DNA of 64,000 bases from Orientallactaga sibirica (GCA_036365145.1 JAEOAD010000052.1:15680501-15744500), one strand, 5' to 3'. Positions 20,695-32,398 are shown, counted from the first letter of the stretch. Translations and numbers: made by a program. Notes: generated by a model from the letters alone, not told the origin.

Positions 20695-20881
20695 ATATAT
20701 TTGCAAGGCAAGAGAACAAAGATATGAGAATGGGTGTGCCAGGGCCTCTAGTCATGGCAAATGAACTCCAGATGCATGCACCACTTTGTGCATCTGGTTT
20801 TACGTGGATACTGGGGAATAGAACCCAGTTCTTGAGGCTTTGCAGGCAAGCGTCTTTACTGCTGAGCCATCTCTCCAGCCC
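20695..20881 (-). repeat. DIP SINE
   Basis: Ends CATCTCTCCAGCCCC. Confidence 0.9.
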
Positions 20882-20891
20882 CCGACATAGT

Positions 20892-21231
20892 TTTGTTTTG
20901 TTTTGTTTTGGTTTTTCAAGGTAGAGTCTCACTCTAGCCCAGGCTGACCTGGAATTAACTACGCAGTCTCAGGGTGGCCTTGAACTCATGGTGATCCTCC
21001 TACCTCTGCCTCCCGAGTGCTGGGATTAAAAGGAATGCACCACCATGCCCAGCTCCAAGACAGTTTTTTTAGGTTTTTGTTTGTTTGTTTGTTTGTTTTT
21101 TGAGGTAGGGTCTCACTCTAGCCCAGGCTGAGCTGGCATTCACTCTGTAGTCTGGCCTTGAACTCATGGTAATCCTCCTACCTTTGCCTCCCGAGTGCTG
21201 GGATTAAAGGTGTGTGCCACCACGCCCGGCT
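20892..21231 (-). repeat. Two B1 SINEs
   Basis: 20892-21053 and 21080-21231; the second has a (GTTT)n tail. Confidence 0.92.
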
Positions 21232-21235
21232 TCTT

Positions 21236-22090
21236 TTTAGTATTTTTTATTGACAACTTTCATAGACAATAAACTATAATTCCCTCCCCTCCTCCACTTT
21301 CCCTTTCACAAATCCAATCTCCATCATATCTCCTCCCCCTCTCAATTAGTCTCTCTTTTATTTTGATGTGATAATTTTTTTCCTCCTATTATACTGGACT
21401 TGTGTAGGTAGTACCAGGCACTATGAGGTCATGAATATCCAGGCCATTTTGTGTCTGAAAGAATGCACTGTAAGCAGTCCCCCTTCCTTTGGCTCTTACA
21501 TTCTTTCTGCCACCTCTTCCACAATGGACTCCTGGAAGGTGTGATAGGGATGTTTCAGTGCTCCACTCCTCTGTCACTTCTTCTCAGCACTATGGTGCTT
21601 TTGAGTCATCCCAGAGGTTACTGTCATCTGAAAAGAGACGCTTCTCTAACCAAAAATGAGAGTAGCATTAATATATGGGTATGAACATTAAGAGAAGTGC
21701 TTACTGGGCAGTTTGGTGAGCATAATTTATGCATTTGCCAAATACCAACAGGCATTACACACCTAGGGCTTGGGACTTTCCCCATCATGGGTTTTCAGTA
21801 TCAGGCATGTATTACTTCCTATGAAGTGGACCTCCAGTCCAATTAGTGAGTGGTGGGTTTCCCCCATAACAGATATGCCACTATTGTTCCTATTGGCTCA
21901 TTTGGCCTGCCTGGCCAAACTTAAGTCTTGCAGTGTCCCCTGTTTATCTCTGCTGATGACTTCTCTCTCTCCCATAAGGCTGCATGCAGCATAGCTTTTT
22001 CCAGCTTTCTGTCAGCTTCAGCTCAGCTCCAGCTTGATTTCTTAGTGACCTTGCAGCCCAATCATGTGGAGTCTTCAGCAATACCCAACA
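21236..22090 (-). mobile_element. LINE-1 3' end fragment
   Basis: Starts with the reversed 3' tip TTATTGACAACTTTCATAGAC and shares, in reverse, the 51505-52058 copy (CTATGAGGTCATGAATATCC, GGCTCTTACATTCTTTCTGC, CATCTGAAAAGAGACGCTTC). The part beyond 21770 has no second copy in the window, so the right limit is uncertain. Confidence 0.7.
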
Positions 22091-22123
22091 CAGTTTTATT
22101 TATTTATTTATATATTTATCTTT

Positions 22124-22506
22124 GATTTTTTTTTTTTGGTTTTTCGAGGTAGAGTCTCACTCTAGCTCAGGCTGACCTGGAAATCACTATGTAGTCTCAG
22201 GGTGGCCTCGAACTCACAGCAATCCTCCTATCTCTACCTCCCAAGTGCTGGGATTAAAGGTGTGCACCACCACACCCAGCTTTGTTTATTTTTATTTATT
22301 TATTTGAGAGAGACAGACAGAAAGAGAAAGAGGCAGAGAGAGAGAGAGAAAATAGGCTTACCAGTGCCTCCAGCCACTGCAAAGAACTCCAGATGCATGT
22401 GCCACTTTGTGCATCTGGCTTATGTGGGTCCTGGAGAATTGATCCTCGAACTGGGGTCCTTAGGCTTCACAAGCAAGGGCTTACCCACTAAACCATCTCT
22501 CCAGCC
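22124..22506 (-). repeat. B1 SINE nested in the tail of a DIP SINE
   Basis: B1 22132-22281, DIP 22286-22506. The pair is flanked by AACACAGTTTTAT at about 22087 and 22510, so the B1 joined the DIP tail. Confidence 0.9.
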
Positions 22507-22607
22507 TGCAACACAGTTTTATCTTTCTGGAGAAAACCCAAAATTTCAGGGCCAGCTGGCAAAGCTGCACATGACAGAATTTTTTTTTTTAAAAAAGAAG
22601 ATAGGCA

Positions 22608-22872
22608 AGCCGGGCATGGTGGCGCACACCTTTAATCCCAGCACTCGGGAGGCAGAGGTAGGAGGATTGCTGTGAGTTCGAGGCCACCCTGAGACTACAG
22701 AGTGAATTCCAGGTCAGCCTGGGCTAGCCCGGTATGGTGGCACACACCTTTTATCCCAGCACTCGGGAGGCAGAGGTAGGAGGATCGCCGAGAGTTCGAG
22801 GACACCCTGAGATTACATAGTGAATTCCAGGTCAGCCTAGGCTAGAGTGAGACCCTACCTCAAAAAAAAAAA
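22608..22872 (+). repeat. Two B1 SINEs, head-to-tail
   Basis: The first is cut at CAGCCTGGGCTAG and joins the second at CCCGGTATGGTGG. Confidence 0.92.
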
Positions 22873-23285
22873 AAATGTGCAGGGCCTGCCACACTCTGTG
22901 GTCTTCATTTGTGTGATCTGAAAACTGCTACCCTGTGCTGTTTGGCTTTGCTGCAACATTAAAAAGAAAAGTGAAGCTCACAACTGGTCTAGCCTGGGCT
23001 AGAGTGAGACCTTACCTTGAAAAAAACAAAAAAAATAAGGAGTTGATTATCATGTAAGTAATGAGAAGGCATTTCTGGGTACTGATCATAGGCATGAATA
23101 TTGAGGTGCCACTCCTGGATACACAAACCCACAACTCCTTTGCCAACATACCAGTTTAGCACTGTCAGTGGATGGTATGCCCCACACCCACAGCACCAGG
23201 GGAAAAACCACTTGTTTGCCAGACCTCATGAACTCTGGCTTACCACCAAGCAGCACTGGGAATTCTGGCTGCCGGATGGGAAACC
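22873..23285. other. Unidentified, possibly LINE-derived sequence
   Basis: Contains a B1 3' fragment at 22988-23027. The remainder is not recognised. Confidence 0.35.
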
Positions 23286-23314
23286 ATGTGACAATTCCTT
23301 TTTTTTTTTTCCCA

Positions 23315-23538
23315 TTGCTTATTTTTTATTTATTTACTTGAGAGTGACAGACAGAGAAAAAGGCAGATAGATAAAGAGAGAATGGGTGCGCCAGGGCCTC
23401 CAACCACTGCATACGAACTCCAGATGCATGTGCCACCTTGTGCATCTGTCTTACATGGGTCCTGGGGAATCAAGCCTCAAACCAGGGCCCTTAGGCTTCA
23501 CAGGCAAGTGGTTAACCACTAAGCCATCTCGCCAGGAA
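23315..23538 (-). repeat. DIP SINE
   Basis: TSD GACAATTCCTTTTTT to left and right. Confidence 0.93.
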
Positions 23539-23590
23539 CCGACAATTCCTTTTTTTATGTCACCCTGGGGAAAGACATATCTGATGGTGC

Positions 23591-23905
23591 CGGGCATGGT
23601 GGCACATACCTTTAATCCCAGCACTTGGGAGGCAGAGATAGGATGATCGCCATGAGTTTGAGGCCACCTTGAGAATACATAGTGATTTCAGGTCAGCCTG
23701 GGCTAGAGTGAAACCCTATCTCAAAAAACAAACAAACAAAAAAAAAAAGCCAGGCATGGTAGTGCGTGCTTTTAATCCCAGCACTCAGGAGGCAGAGGTA
23801 GGAGGATCACCATGAGTTTGAGGCCACCCTGAGACTACATAGTGAGTTCCAGGTCAGCCTGGGCTAGAGTGAGACCCTACCTTGAAAAACTAAAAAAAAA
23901 GAAAA
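23591..23905 (+). repeat. Two B1 SINEs (copy A)
   Basis: 23591-23735 and 23751-23905. Both recur at 27864-28165. Confidence 0.93.
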
Positions 23906-23930
23906 AGAACGAAAAACTGAAAAAGGAGCT

Positions 23931-24090
23931 AGCTGGGTGTGGTAGCACGCACCTTTAATCTTTAATCCCAGCACTCTACGAATAGAGGTAGAAGGATCAC
24001 CATGGGTTCAAGGCCAGCCTGGGACTATAGCAGGAGCGCCAGGTTGGCCTGGGCTACAGTGAGACCTTACTTTGAAAAAACTAAACTAAA
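23931..24090 (+). repeat. B1 SINE, variant (copy A)
   Basis: CTTTAATC doubled; body GGCCAGCCTGGGACTATAGCAGG. Confidence 0.85.
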
Positions 24091-24137
24091 CTAAAAACTA
24101 AAAAAAGAAATGAGCTGGGTGTGGTAACGCATGTCTT

Positions 24138-24307
24138 TTTAAATTTTTATTTATTTATTTGCAAGCAGAGAGACAGAGAGATAGAAGAGAGGGAGACAGA
24201 TGTATGTGTCCCTTGTGCATCTGGTTTACATGGGTCCTGGAGAATTGAACTGGGATCCTTTGGCCTCGCAGGCAAACACCTTTACTGCTAAGCCATTTCT
24301 CCAGCCC
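24138..24307 (-). repeat. DIP SINE, deleted (copy A)
   Basis: GAGGGAGACAGA joins TGTATGTGTCCC. A 35-base plus-strand DIP head scrap follows at 24331-24365. Confidence 0.85.
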
Positions 24308-24476
24308 CGTGACACATGTCTTTAAGAGAAAGAGGTTTGGAGAGACGGCTTAGTGATTAAATCCTTCAAAGCTTCTCCTTATCTCTTACCTAATCTGTTT
24401 CTCCATAAACAACCAGAGTCCCTCTCTGGGAAGGAGTTCCCCTTTCCTAAAATTAAGGTTTAAATCTCATCCTGAA

Positions 24477-24642
24477 GCCGGGCGTGATGGCGCATGCCTT
24501 TAATCCCAGCACTCGGGAGGCAGAGGTAGGAGGATTGCCGTGAGTTCGAGGCCACCCTGAGACTACATAGCTAATTCCAGGTCAGCCTGGACCAGAGTGA
24601 GACCCTACCTCGAAAAACCAAAAAAAAAAAAAAAAAAAAAAT
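24477..24642 (+). repeat. B1 SINE (copy A)
   Basis: TSD TCATCCTGA on both sides, splitting a sequence whose uninterrupted relative lies at about 31043-31160. Confidence 0.92.
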
Positions 24643-25529
24643 TCATCCTGACATTGTGATTGGTTAAGCTAGTGACCAGGGAAGACCCAGTTGGTTTGTA
24701 GATTTGGAGGGTGAATCCCAGACACCTGGGCCATCTATTAGGTGTAGTGCTAGACTGTGGACAGCAGGGGCACTGTAGATCAGTCTAGTTCAGATCAGAG
24801 TTCCATTCTGCCGACTTTCCTTCTTGCTGGGCACTTGGTAAGCAGAGGTAGAAGGATCGCTGTGAGTTTGAGGCCACCCTGAGAATACATAGTGAATTCC
24901 AGGTTAGCCTGGACTAGAGTGAGACCCTACCTCGGAAAACCAAAAAATAAATAAAATAAAATAAAATAAAATAAAATAAAATAAAATAAAATAAAATAAA
25001 ATAAAATAAAATAAAATAAAATAGCTTCATTCTTGTGACAGGCTTAGGTGGCATGTGGGTGGCATCTCCTGGTTCTCTCTGGGCTTCAGTCTCTAACTGA
25101 AACTTCCTAAAAGGAGCTAACCTTCTCCTATCCTTCAGTACAGGGAGCTGATCTCAGTGCCTTGTACAGGCTAGGCAAACACACTGCCCAGCCCAGGAAT
25201 TTGAGCTTTGGTTCATGCTACAAAATAACTAAACCTTGAAAACATTACAAGTGCAAAAGTCTAAGTATAAAGGGTCACATACCACAGCATTCTGTTTATA
25301 TGAAGTTCTCAGACTGAGCAAAATCCAGAGAGACAGAAAGTAGGTCAGTGACTGTGGGGAACGAGGAAGGCAGAACGGGGACAGGATTTCTTAGATGGGG
25401 GTTATGAAACCCTCTGGAATTCACAGCATTGTAACTATAAAAACCTACTGAATTATACACTTTAAAAAAACCACAGTAAGGCACCACCTCACATGCAGTA
25501 GAATAACTATACTTAAAAGAAAATAAACT
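24643..25529. other. Non-SINE sequence inside duplication copy A
   Basis: Contains a 5'-truncated B1 (24828-24942) with an (AAATA)n tail to 25022. The rest is unrecognised and repeated at 28950-29840. Confidence 0.5.
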
Positions 25530-25765
25530 GGCTGGGTGTGGTAGTGCAACTACAGAGTGAATTCCAGGTCAGCCTGAACTAGAGTGAGACCCTACCTCAG
25601 GAAAAAAAGGGGGGGGGTGTGGAGAGAAGGCTTAGCAGCTGGCACTTGTCTGAGGTCTGAGAAGCCTAAGGACCCAGGACCCAGGACCCAGTGACTTGTT
25701 GAGAAACAAACTCCAGACACATGTGCCACACTGTGCATCTGGCTTACGTGGCTCCTGGGGAATAA
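25530..25765 (+). repeat. B1 and DIP remnants (copy A)
   Basis: A B1 with a central deletion (25530-25607) and a degenerate DIP with triplicated GACCCAG (25617-25765). Confidence 0.75.
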
Positions 25766-25974
25766 ACACCACACCTGGCTCTAATTTATCTTTCTTAAGT
25801 CCATTTTTATCAATTCTTCATTAAGGATAGGACAGAACCCAAACTTAGAGTTCATAATTTGGGGGACCGCTCCTGAATCTCAAAATCCTTCATCAGTAAG
25901 GATAGAGCCCATGGCAAGCTCCAACTGAGCTACATCCCAAACGCTAGGTTTAAAATAGTTTTTAACGCTTTTTA

Positions 25975-26770
25975 AGAGGGGAGAGAATCGGTGCGCCAAG
26001 GCCTCAGACACTGCAATCGAACTCCAGATGCTTATGCCACCTAGTGGGCATGTGCAACCCTGTGCTTGCCTCACCCTTGTGCATCTGGACAGTGCACCTT
26101 TGTGGGATCTGGACAGAGATTGAACATAGTCCTCCCACCTCCTCCCTCCCCTTTTTTTCAACTAGTCTCTCTTCTGTATTGATGTGATCTCTCTTTTTTT
26201 TTTTTTCAAGGTAGGGTCTCGCTCCAGCCCAGGCTGACCTAGAATTCACTATGTAGTCTCAGGCTGGCCTTGAACTCACTTTGATCCTCCCACCTTGGCC
26301 TCCTGAGTGCTGGGATTAAAGGCATGTGCCACCACGCCTGGCTTCATTTTTTTGTTTCTTTGTTTTACTTTTTCAAGTTAGGGTCTCACTCTAGCCCAGG
26401 CTGGCTTGGAATTCACTGTGTAGTCTCAGGGTGGCCTCGAACTCATGGCGATCCTCCTACCTCTCTCTCCCAAGTACTCGGAGTAAAGCTGTGTGCCACC
26501 ATTCCCCACCCTCAGTTTTTTTTCCTCATATTATGCAGGTCTGTGTAGGCAGCATCAACCACTGTGAGGTCATGAGTGCAACATCTATTTTGGGTCTGGA
26601 AGTGAGCATCATAAAACACTCCTCCTCTTCCTTTGGCTCTTATATTCTTTCCACCATTGAAGCAGTTAGGGTGACTGGGCCCCAAAAAGGAAACAGTCTC
26701 CACTTTGCTAGAGATCAGAGCAGAATCTGGCTTCTCCTTATCTCTTGCCAATTTGTTTCTAACAACCAGA
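25975..26770 (-). repeat. DIP SINE, two B1 SINEs and LINE-1 3' UTR pieces (copy A)
   Basis: DIP 25975-26140. L1 scrap 26155-26190 (AACTAGTCTCTCTTCTG). B1s 26199-26342 and 26366-26512. L1 3' UTR 26520-26770 (GTGAGGTCATGAGTGC, GGCTCTTATATTCTTTCC). Confidence 0.85.
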
Positions 26771-27485
26771 TCCTGAATAGGACAGAACCCAAACTTAGAG
26801 TTCATAATTTGGGGGACCGCTCCTGAATCTCAAAATCCTTCATCAGTAAGGATAGAGCCCATGGCAAGCTCCAACTGAGCTACATCCCAAACGCTAGGTT
26901 TAAAATAGTTTTTAACGCTTTTTAAGAGGAGAGAATCGGTGCGCCAAGGCCTCAGACACTGCAATCAACTCCAGATGCTTATGCCACCTAGTGGGCATGT
27001 GCAACCCTGTGCTTGCCTCACCCTTGTGCATCTGGACAGTGCACCTTTGTGGGATCTGGACAGAGATTGAACATAGTCCTCCACCTCCTCCTCCCTTTTT
27101 TTCAACTAGTCTCTCTTCTGTATTGATGTGATCTCTTTTTTTTTTTTCAAGGTAGGGTCTCGCTCTAGCCCAGGCTGACCTAGAATTCACTATGTAGTCT
27201 CAGGCTGGCCTTGAACTCACTTTGATCCTCCCACCTGGCCTCCTGAGTGCTGGGATTAAAGATAGGAGGAGGAGGAGTGAGGTTGTTTCTTTGTTTTACT
27301 TTTTCAAGTTAGGGTCTCACTCTAGCCCAGGCTGGCTTGGAATTCACTGTGTAGTCTCAGGGTGGCCTCAACTCATGGCGATCCTCCTACCTCTCTCTCC
27401 CAAGTACTGGAGTAAAGCTGTGTGCCACCATTCCCCACCCTCAGTTTTTTTCCTCATATTATGCAGGTCTGTGTAGGCAGCATCA
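26770..27485 (+). repeat. Third, partial and indel-rich copy of the 25830-26590 segment
   Basis: Repeats GGACAGAACCCAAACTTAGAG through the paired B1s to TCTGTGTAGGCAGCATCA. It differs from its neighbours mainly by single-base losses (GCAATCAACTCC for GCAATCGAACTCC, CACCTGGCC for CACCTTGGCC, AGTACTGGAG for AGTACTCGGAG) plus one replaced patch near 27262-27285. Confidence 0.9.
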
Positions 27486-27557
27486 TATATCACTGCTGGT
27501 CAGAGAACTTCCTTCCAGTTCTCAGATCACCCTTGGTAAATGAAGAAATGGAGGCTT

Positions 27558-27775
27558 GTTGAGGGGCGGCTTAGTCGTAAAGCTGCTTACCTGCAAAGCC
27601 AAAGGACCTTGCCCGATTCCCCTGTTAGCCAGATGACTGGGCCCCCAAATGAATCTGGCAATGTCTTTGGGCCTCCCTTTGAGGTCTCCACTTTGCTAGA
27701 GATCAGAGAAGAATCTGCCTTCTCCTTATCTCTGTCAAATAAAATAAATAAATAAATAAATGGAAGCTAAAAAAA
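27558..27775 (+). mobile_element. Chimeric DIP SINE
   Basis: Flanked by a perfect 16-bp TSD GAAGAAATGGAGGCTT at 27542-27557 and 27776-27791. It has a DIP tRNA head and an (AAAT)n tail. The middle (about 27645-27735) is not DIP but matches L1-associated sequence at 26672-26750 (CTCCACTTTGCTAGAGATCAG). Confidence 0.8.
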
Positions 27776-27863
27776 GAAGAAATGGAGGCTTAAGAGGGAG
27801 GGCGTGACTGCTAAGACTGCACACACTTTTTATGTCACCCTGGGGAAAGACATATCTGATGGT

Positions 27864-28345
27864 GCCGGGCATGGTGGCACATACCTTTAATCCCAGCACT
27901 TGGGAGGCAGAGATAGGATGATCGCCATGAGTTTGAGGCCACCTTGAGAATACATAGTGATTTCAGGTCAGCCTGGGCTAGAGTGAAACCCTATCTCAAA
28001 AAACAAACAAACAAACAAAAAAAGCCAGGCATGGTAGTGCGTGCTTTTAATCCCAGCACTCAGGAGGCAGAGGTAGGAGGATCACCATGAGTTTGAGGCC
28101 ACCCTGAGACTACATAGTGAGTTCCAGGTCAGCCTGGGCTAGAGTGAGACCCTACCTTGAAAAACTAAAAAAAAAAGAAAAAGAACGAAAAACTGAAAAA
28201 GGAGCTAGCTGGGTGTGGTAGCACGCACCTTTAATCTTTAATCCCAGCACTCTACGAATAGAGGTAGAAGGATCACCATGGGTTCAAGGCCAGCCTGGGA
28301 CTATAGCAGGAGCGCCAGGTTGGCCTGGGCTACAGTGAGACCTTA
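27864..28345 (+). repeat. Three B1 SINEs (copy B)
   Basis: Counterparts of 23591-24070. Confidence 0.92.
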
Positions 28346-28411
28346 CTTTGAAAAAACTAAACTAAACTAAAAACTAAAAAAAGAAATGAGCTGGGTGTGG
28401 TAACGCATGTC

Positions 28412-28640
28412 TTTTTAAATTTTTATTTATTTATTTGCAAGCAGAGAGACAGAGAGATAGAAGAGAGGGAGACAGATGTATGTGTCCCTTGTGCATCTGG
28501 TTTACATGGGTCCTGGAGAATTGAACTGGGATCCTTTGGCCTCGCAGGCAAACACCTTTACTGCTAAGCCATTTCTCCAGCCCCGTGACACATGTCTTTA
28601 AGAGAAAGAGGTTTGGAGAGACGGCTTAGTGATTAAATCC
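28412..28640 (-). repeat. DIP SINE and DIP head scrap (copy B)
   Basis: Counterparts of 24138-24365. Confidence 0.85.
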
Positions 28641-28751
28641 TTCAAAGCTTCTCCTTATCTCTTACCTAATCTGTTTCTCCATAAACAACCAGAGTCCCTC
28701 TCTGGGAAGGAGTTCCCCTTTCCTAAAATTAAGGTTTAAATCTCATCCTGA

Positions 28752-28952
28752 AGCCGGGCGTGATGGCGCATGCCTTTAATCCCAGCACTCGGGAGGCAGA
28801 GGTAGGAGGATTGCCGTGAGTTCGAGGCCACCCTGAGACTACATAGCTAATTCCAGGTCAGCCTGGACCAGAGTGAGACCCTACCTCGAAAAACCAAAAA
28901 ATAAATAAATAAATAAAAATAAAAAAATAAATAAATAAATAAAAAAAAAATC
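28752..28952 (+). repeat. B1 SINE with expanded (AAAT)n tail (copy B)
   Basis: The tail is AAATAAAT-rich and about 36 bases longer than the pure A-tail of copy A. Confidence 0.92.
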
Positions 28953-29840
28953 TCATCCTGACATTGTGATTGGTTAAGCTAGTGACCAGGGAAGACCCAG
29001 TTGGTTTGTAGATTTGGAGGGTGAATCCCAGACACCTGGGCCATCTATTAGGTGTAGTGCTAGACTGTGGACAGCAGGGGGCACTGTAGATCAGTCTAGT
29101 TCAGATCAGAGTTCCATTCTGCCGACTTTCCTTCTTGCTGGGCACTTGGTAAGCAGAGGTAGAAGGATCGCTGTGAGTTTGAGGCCACCCTGAGAATACA
29201 TAGTGAATTCCAGGTTAGCCTGGACTAGAGTGAGACCCTACCTCGGAAAACCAAAAAATAAATAAAATAAAATAAAATAAAATAAAATAAAATAAAATAA
29301 AATAAAATAAAATAAAATAAAATAAAATAAAATAGCTTCATTCTTGTGACAGGCTTAGGTGGCATGTGGGTGGCATCTCCTGGTTCTCTCTGGGCTTCAG
29401 TCTCTAACTGAAACTTCCTAAAAGGAGCTAACCTTCTCCTATCCTTCAGTACAGGGAGCTGATCTCAGTGCCTTGTACAGGCTAGGCAAACACGCTGCCC
29501 AGCCCAGGAATTTGAGCTTTGGTTCATGCTACAAAATAACTAAACCTTGAAAACATTACAAGTGCAAAAGTCTAAGTATAAAGGGTCACATACCACAGCA
29601 TTCTGTTTATATGAAGTTCTCAGACTGAGCAAAATCCAGAGAGACAGAAAGTAGGTCAGTGACTGTGGGGAACGAGGAAGGCAGAACGGGGACAGGATTT
29701 CTTAGATGGGGGTTATGAAACCCTCTGGAATTCACAGCATTGTAACTATAAAAACCTACTGAATTATACACTTTAAAAAAACCACAGTAAGGCACCACCT
29801 CACATGCAGTAGAATAACTATACTTAAAAGAAAATAAACT
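28953..29840. other. Non-SINE sequence inside duplication copy B
   Basis: B1 piece 29142-29258 with an (AAATA)n tail to 29335; otherwise as in copy A. Confidence 0.5.
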
Positions 29841-31160
29841 GGCTGGGTGTGGTAGTGCAACTACAGAGTGAATTCCAGGTCAGCCTGAACTAGAGTGAGA
29901 CCCTACCTCAGGAAAAAAAGGGGGGGGGTGGAGAGAAGGCTTAGCAGCTGGCACTTGTCTGAGGTCTGAGAAGCCTAAGGACCCAGGACCCAGGACCCAG
30001 TGACTTGTTGAGAAACAAACTCCAGACACATGTGCCACACTGTGCATCTGGCTTACGTGGCTCCTGGGGAATAAACACCACACCTGGCTCTAATTTATCT
30101 TTCTTAAGTCCATTTTTATCAATTCTTCATTAAAGATAGGACAGAACCCAAACTTAGAGTTCATAATTTGGGGGACCGCTCCTGAATCTCAAAATCCTTC
30201 ATCAGTAAGGATAGAGCCCATGGCAAGCTCCAACTGAGCTACATCCCAAACGCTAGGTTTAAAATAGTTTTTAACGCTTTTTTAAGAGGGAGAGAATCGG
30301 TGCGCCAAGGCCTCAGACACTGCAATCGAACTCCAGATGCTTATGCCACCTAGTGGGCATGTGCAACCCTGTGCTTGCCTCACCCTTGTGCATCTGGACA
30401 GTGCACCTTTGTGGGATCTGGACAGAGATTGAACATAGTCCTCCCACCTCCTCCCTCCCCTTTTTTTCAACTAGTCTCTCTTCTGTATTGATGTGATCTC
30501 TCTTTTTTTTTTTTTCAAGGTAGGGTCTCGCTCTAGCCCAGGCTGACCTAGAATTCACTATGTAGTCTCAGGCTGGCCTTGAACTCACTTTGATCCTCCC
30601 ACCTTGGCCTCCTGAGTGCTGGGATTAAAGGCATGTGCCACCACGCCTGGCTTCATTTTTTTGTTTCTTTGTTTTACTTTTTCAAGTTAGGGTCTCACTC
30701 TAGCCCAGGCTGGCTTGGAATTCACTGTGTAGTCTCAGGGTGGCCTCGAACTCATGGCGATCCTCCTACCTCTCTCTCCCAAGTACTCGGAGTAAAGCTG
30801 TGTGCCACCATTCCCCACCCTCAGTTTTTTTTCCTCATATTATGCAGGTCTGTGTAGGCAGCATCAACCACTGTGAGGTCATGAGTGCAACATCTATTTT
30901 GGGTCTGGAAGTGAGCATCATAAAACACTCCTCCTCTTCCTTTGGCTCTTATATTCTTTCCACCATTGAAGCAGTTAGGGTGACTGGGCCCCAAAAGGAA
31001 ACAGTCTCCACTTTGCTAGAGATCAGAGCAGAATCTGGCTTCTCCTTATCTCTTGCCAATTTGTTTCTCCATAAACAACCAGAGTCCCTCTCTGGGAAGG
31101 AGTTCCCCTTTCCTAAAATTAAGGCTTAAATCTCATCCTGATGTCGTGATGGTTAAGCTC
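29841..31160 (-). repeat. B1, DIP and LINE-1 pieces (copy B)
   Basis: Plus-strand B1 scrap 29841-29920, plus-strand DIP remnant 29930-30080, minus DIP 30290-30460, minus B1s 30515-30655 and 30680-30825, then L1 3' UTR to about 31160. Confidence 0.85.
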
Positions 31161-31189
31161 TGCCCTAAACTTGGCATCATAGCTGGCCT

Positions 31190-31425
31190 CTTCTTTCTTT
31201 CTTTTCTTTTTTTTTTTTTTAAATTTTACTTATATTTGCAAGCAGAGATAGAAGAGAGACAGACAGAGAGAGAATGGGCATGTCAGGACTTCTAGCCACT
31301 GCAAATGAACTCCAGATGCATGTGCCCCTTGTACATCTGGCTTTCGTGGGTCCTGGGGAATCAAACCCGTGTCCTTTGGCTTCACAGGCAAATGCCTTAA
31401 CCGTTAAGCAATTTCTCCAGCTCTC

Positions 31426-31467
<42 letters not shown>

Positions 31468-32398
31468 TACTATTATTGGCTCTTTTTTGGTTTCTTGAGG
31501 TAGGGTTTCACTCAAGCCCAGGCTGACCTGGAATTCACTTTGTATTCTCAGGGTGGCCTCGAACTCATGGTGATCCTCCTACCTCTGTCTCCCAAGTGCT
31601 GGGATTAATAGGCGTGTGCCACCACACTGGGCTCTTTCTTTCTTTTTCTTTTAAATATTTTATTTTTATTTATTTGACAGAGAAAGAGAGAGAGAGAGAG
31701 AGAGTTGGTGCACCAGGGCCTCTGAAAACAAACTCCTGACGTGTGTGCCCCCTTGTGCATCTGGCTAATGTGGATCCTTTGGCTTTGCAGGCAAACACCT
31801 TAACCGCTAAACCATCCCTCCAGCCCTCTTTTTTCTTTTATTTTATTTTTTTTTTTTTGTTTTTTTGAGATAGGGTCTCGCTCTAGCTCAGGCTGACCTG
31901 GAATTCACTATGTATTCTCAGGGTGGCCTCGAACTCATGGCAATCCTCCTACCTCTGCCTCCCGAGTGCTGGGATTAAAGGCGTGTGCCACCACGCCCGG
32001 CTCTCTTTTAATATTTTTACTTATTTATTTGCAAGCAGGAAGAGATAGAAATATACAGAGACATACAGAGAGAATGGGCACTCCAGGGCCTCTAGCTGCT
32101 GCAAACAAACTCTAGATGCACGTTCCACTTTATGTATCTGTCTTTACATGGGTACTGGGGAATTGAACCTGGGTTGCTAGGCTTTGTAGGCAAGTGCCTT
32201 AACTGCTGAGCCACTTCTTCAGCACATGGCTGGCCTCCTCTTCTCCTTCTTTTTGGTTTTTTGAGGTAGGGTCTCACTCTAACCCAGGCTGACCTGGAAT
32301 TCACTCTGTAGTCTCAGGGTGGGCTCGAACTCATGGCAATCCTCCTACCTCTGCCTCCCGAGTGCTGGAATTAAAGGCGTGCACCACACGCCCGGCTC
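31190..32398 (-). repeat. Nest of six SINEs
   Basis: In order: DIP 31215-31425, (ATT)n 31428-31477, B1 31488-31632, DIP 31655-31826, B1 31855-32003, DIP 32008-32224, B1 32250-32398, all reversed. CTGGCCTCTTCTT lies at the left edge and again at about 32405; CATGGCTGGCCTC also flanks the last B1. Confidence 0.9.

Larger units (their letters stand above)
23556..26769 (+). repeat. Segmental duplication, copy A
   Basis: From TTTTTATGTCACCCTGGGG onward this segment recurs nearly base for base at 27829-31070, including every SINE, both (AAATA)n tracts and the L1 fragment. The offset is 4275 bases at the left end and 4311 further right, because the A-rich tail of one B1 is longer in copy B. Confidence 0.95.
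27829..31070 (+). repeat. Segmental duplication, copy B
   Basis: Near-identical direct copy of 23556-26769. The 63-codon frame at 29607-29798 is identical in translation to 25296-25487. Its right side continues into CATAAACAACCAGAGTCCC, the natural continuation that copy A lacks. Confidence 0.95.

Noticed and set aside
25296..29798. Identical 63-codon frames in both duplication copies
   Set aside because: Identity comes from the DNA duplication; no coding signature.
31219..31515. Long frames with Ile runs, Lys runs or FLSF repeats (also 9415-9783 and 58401-58865)
   Set aside because: Translations of microsatellites and SINEs.
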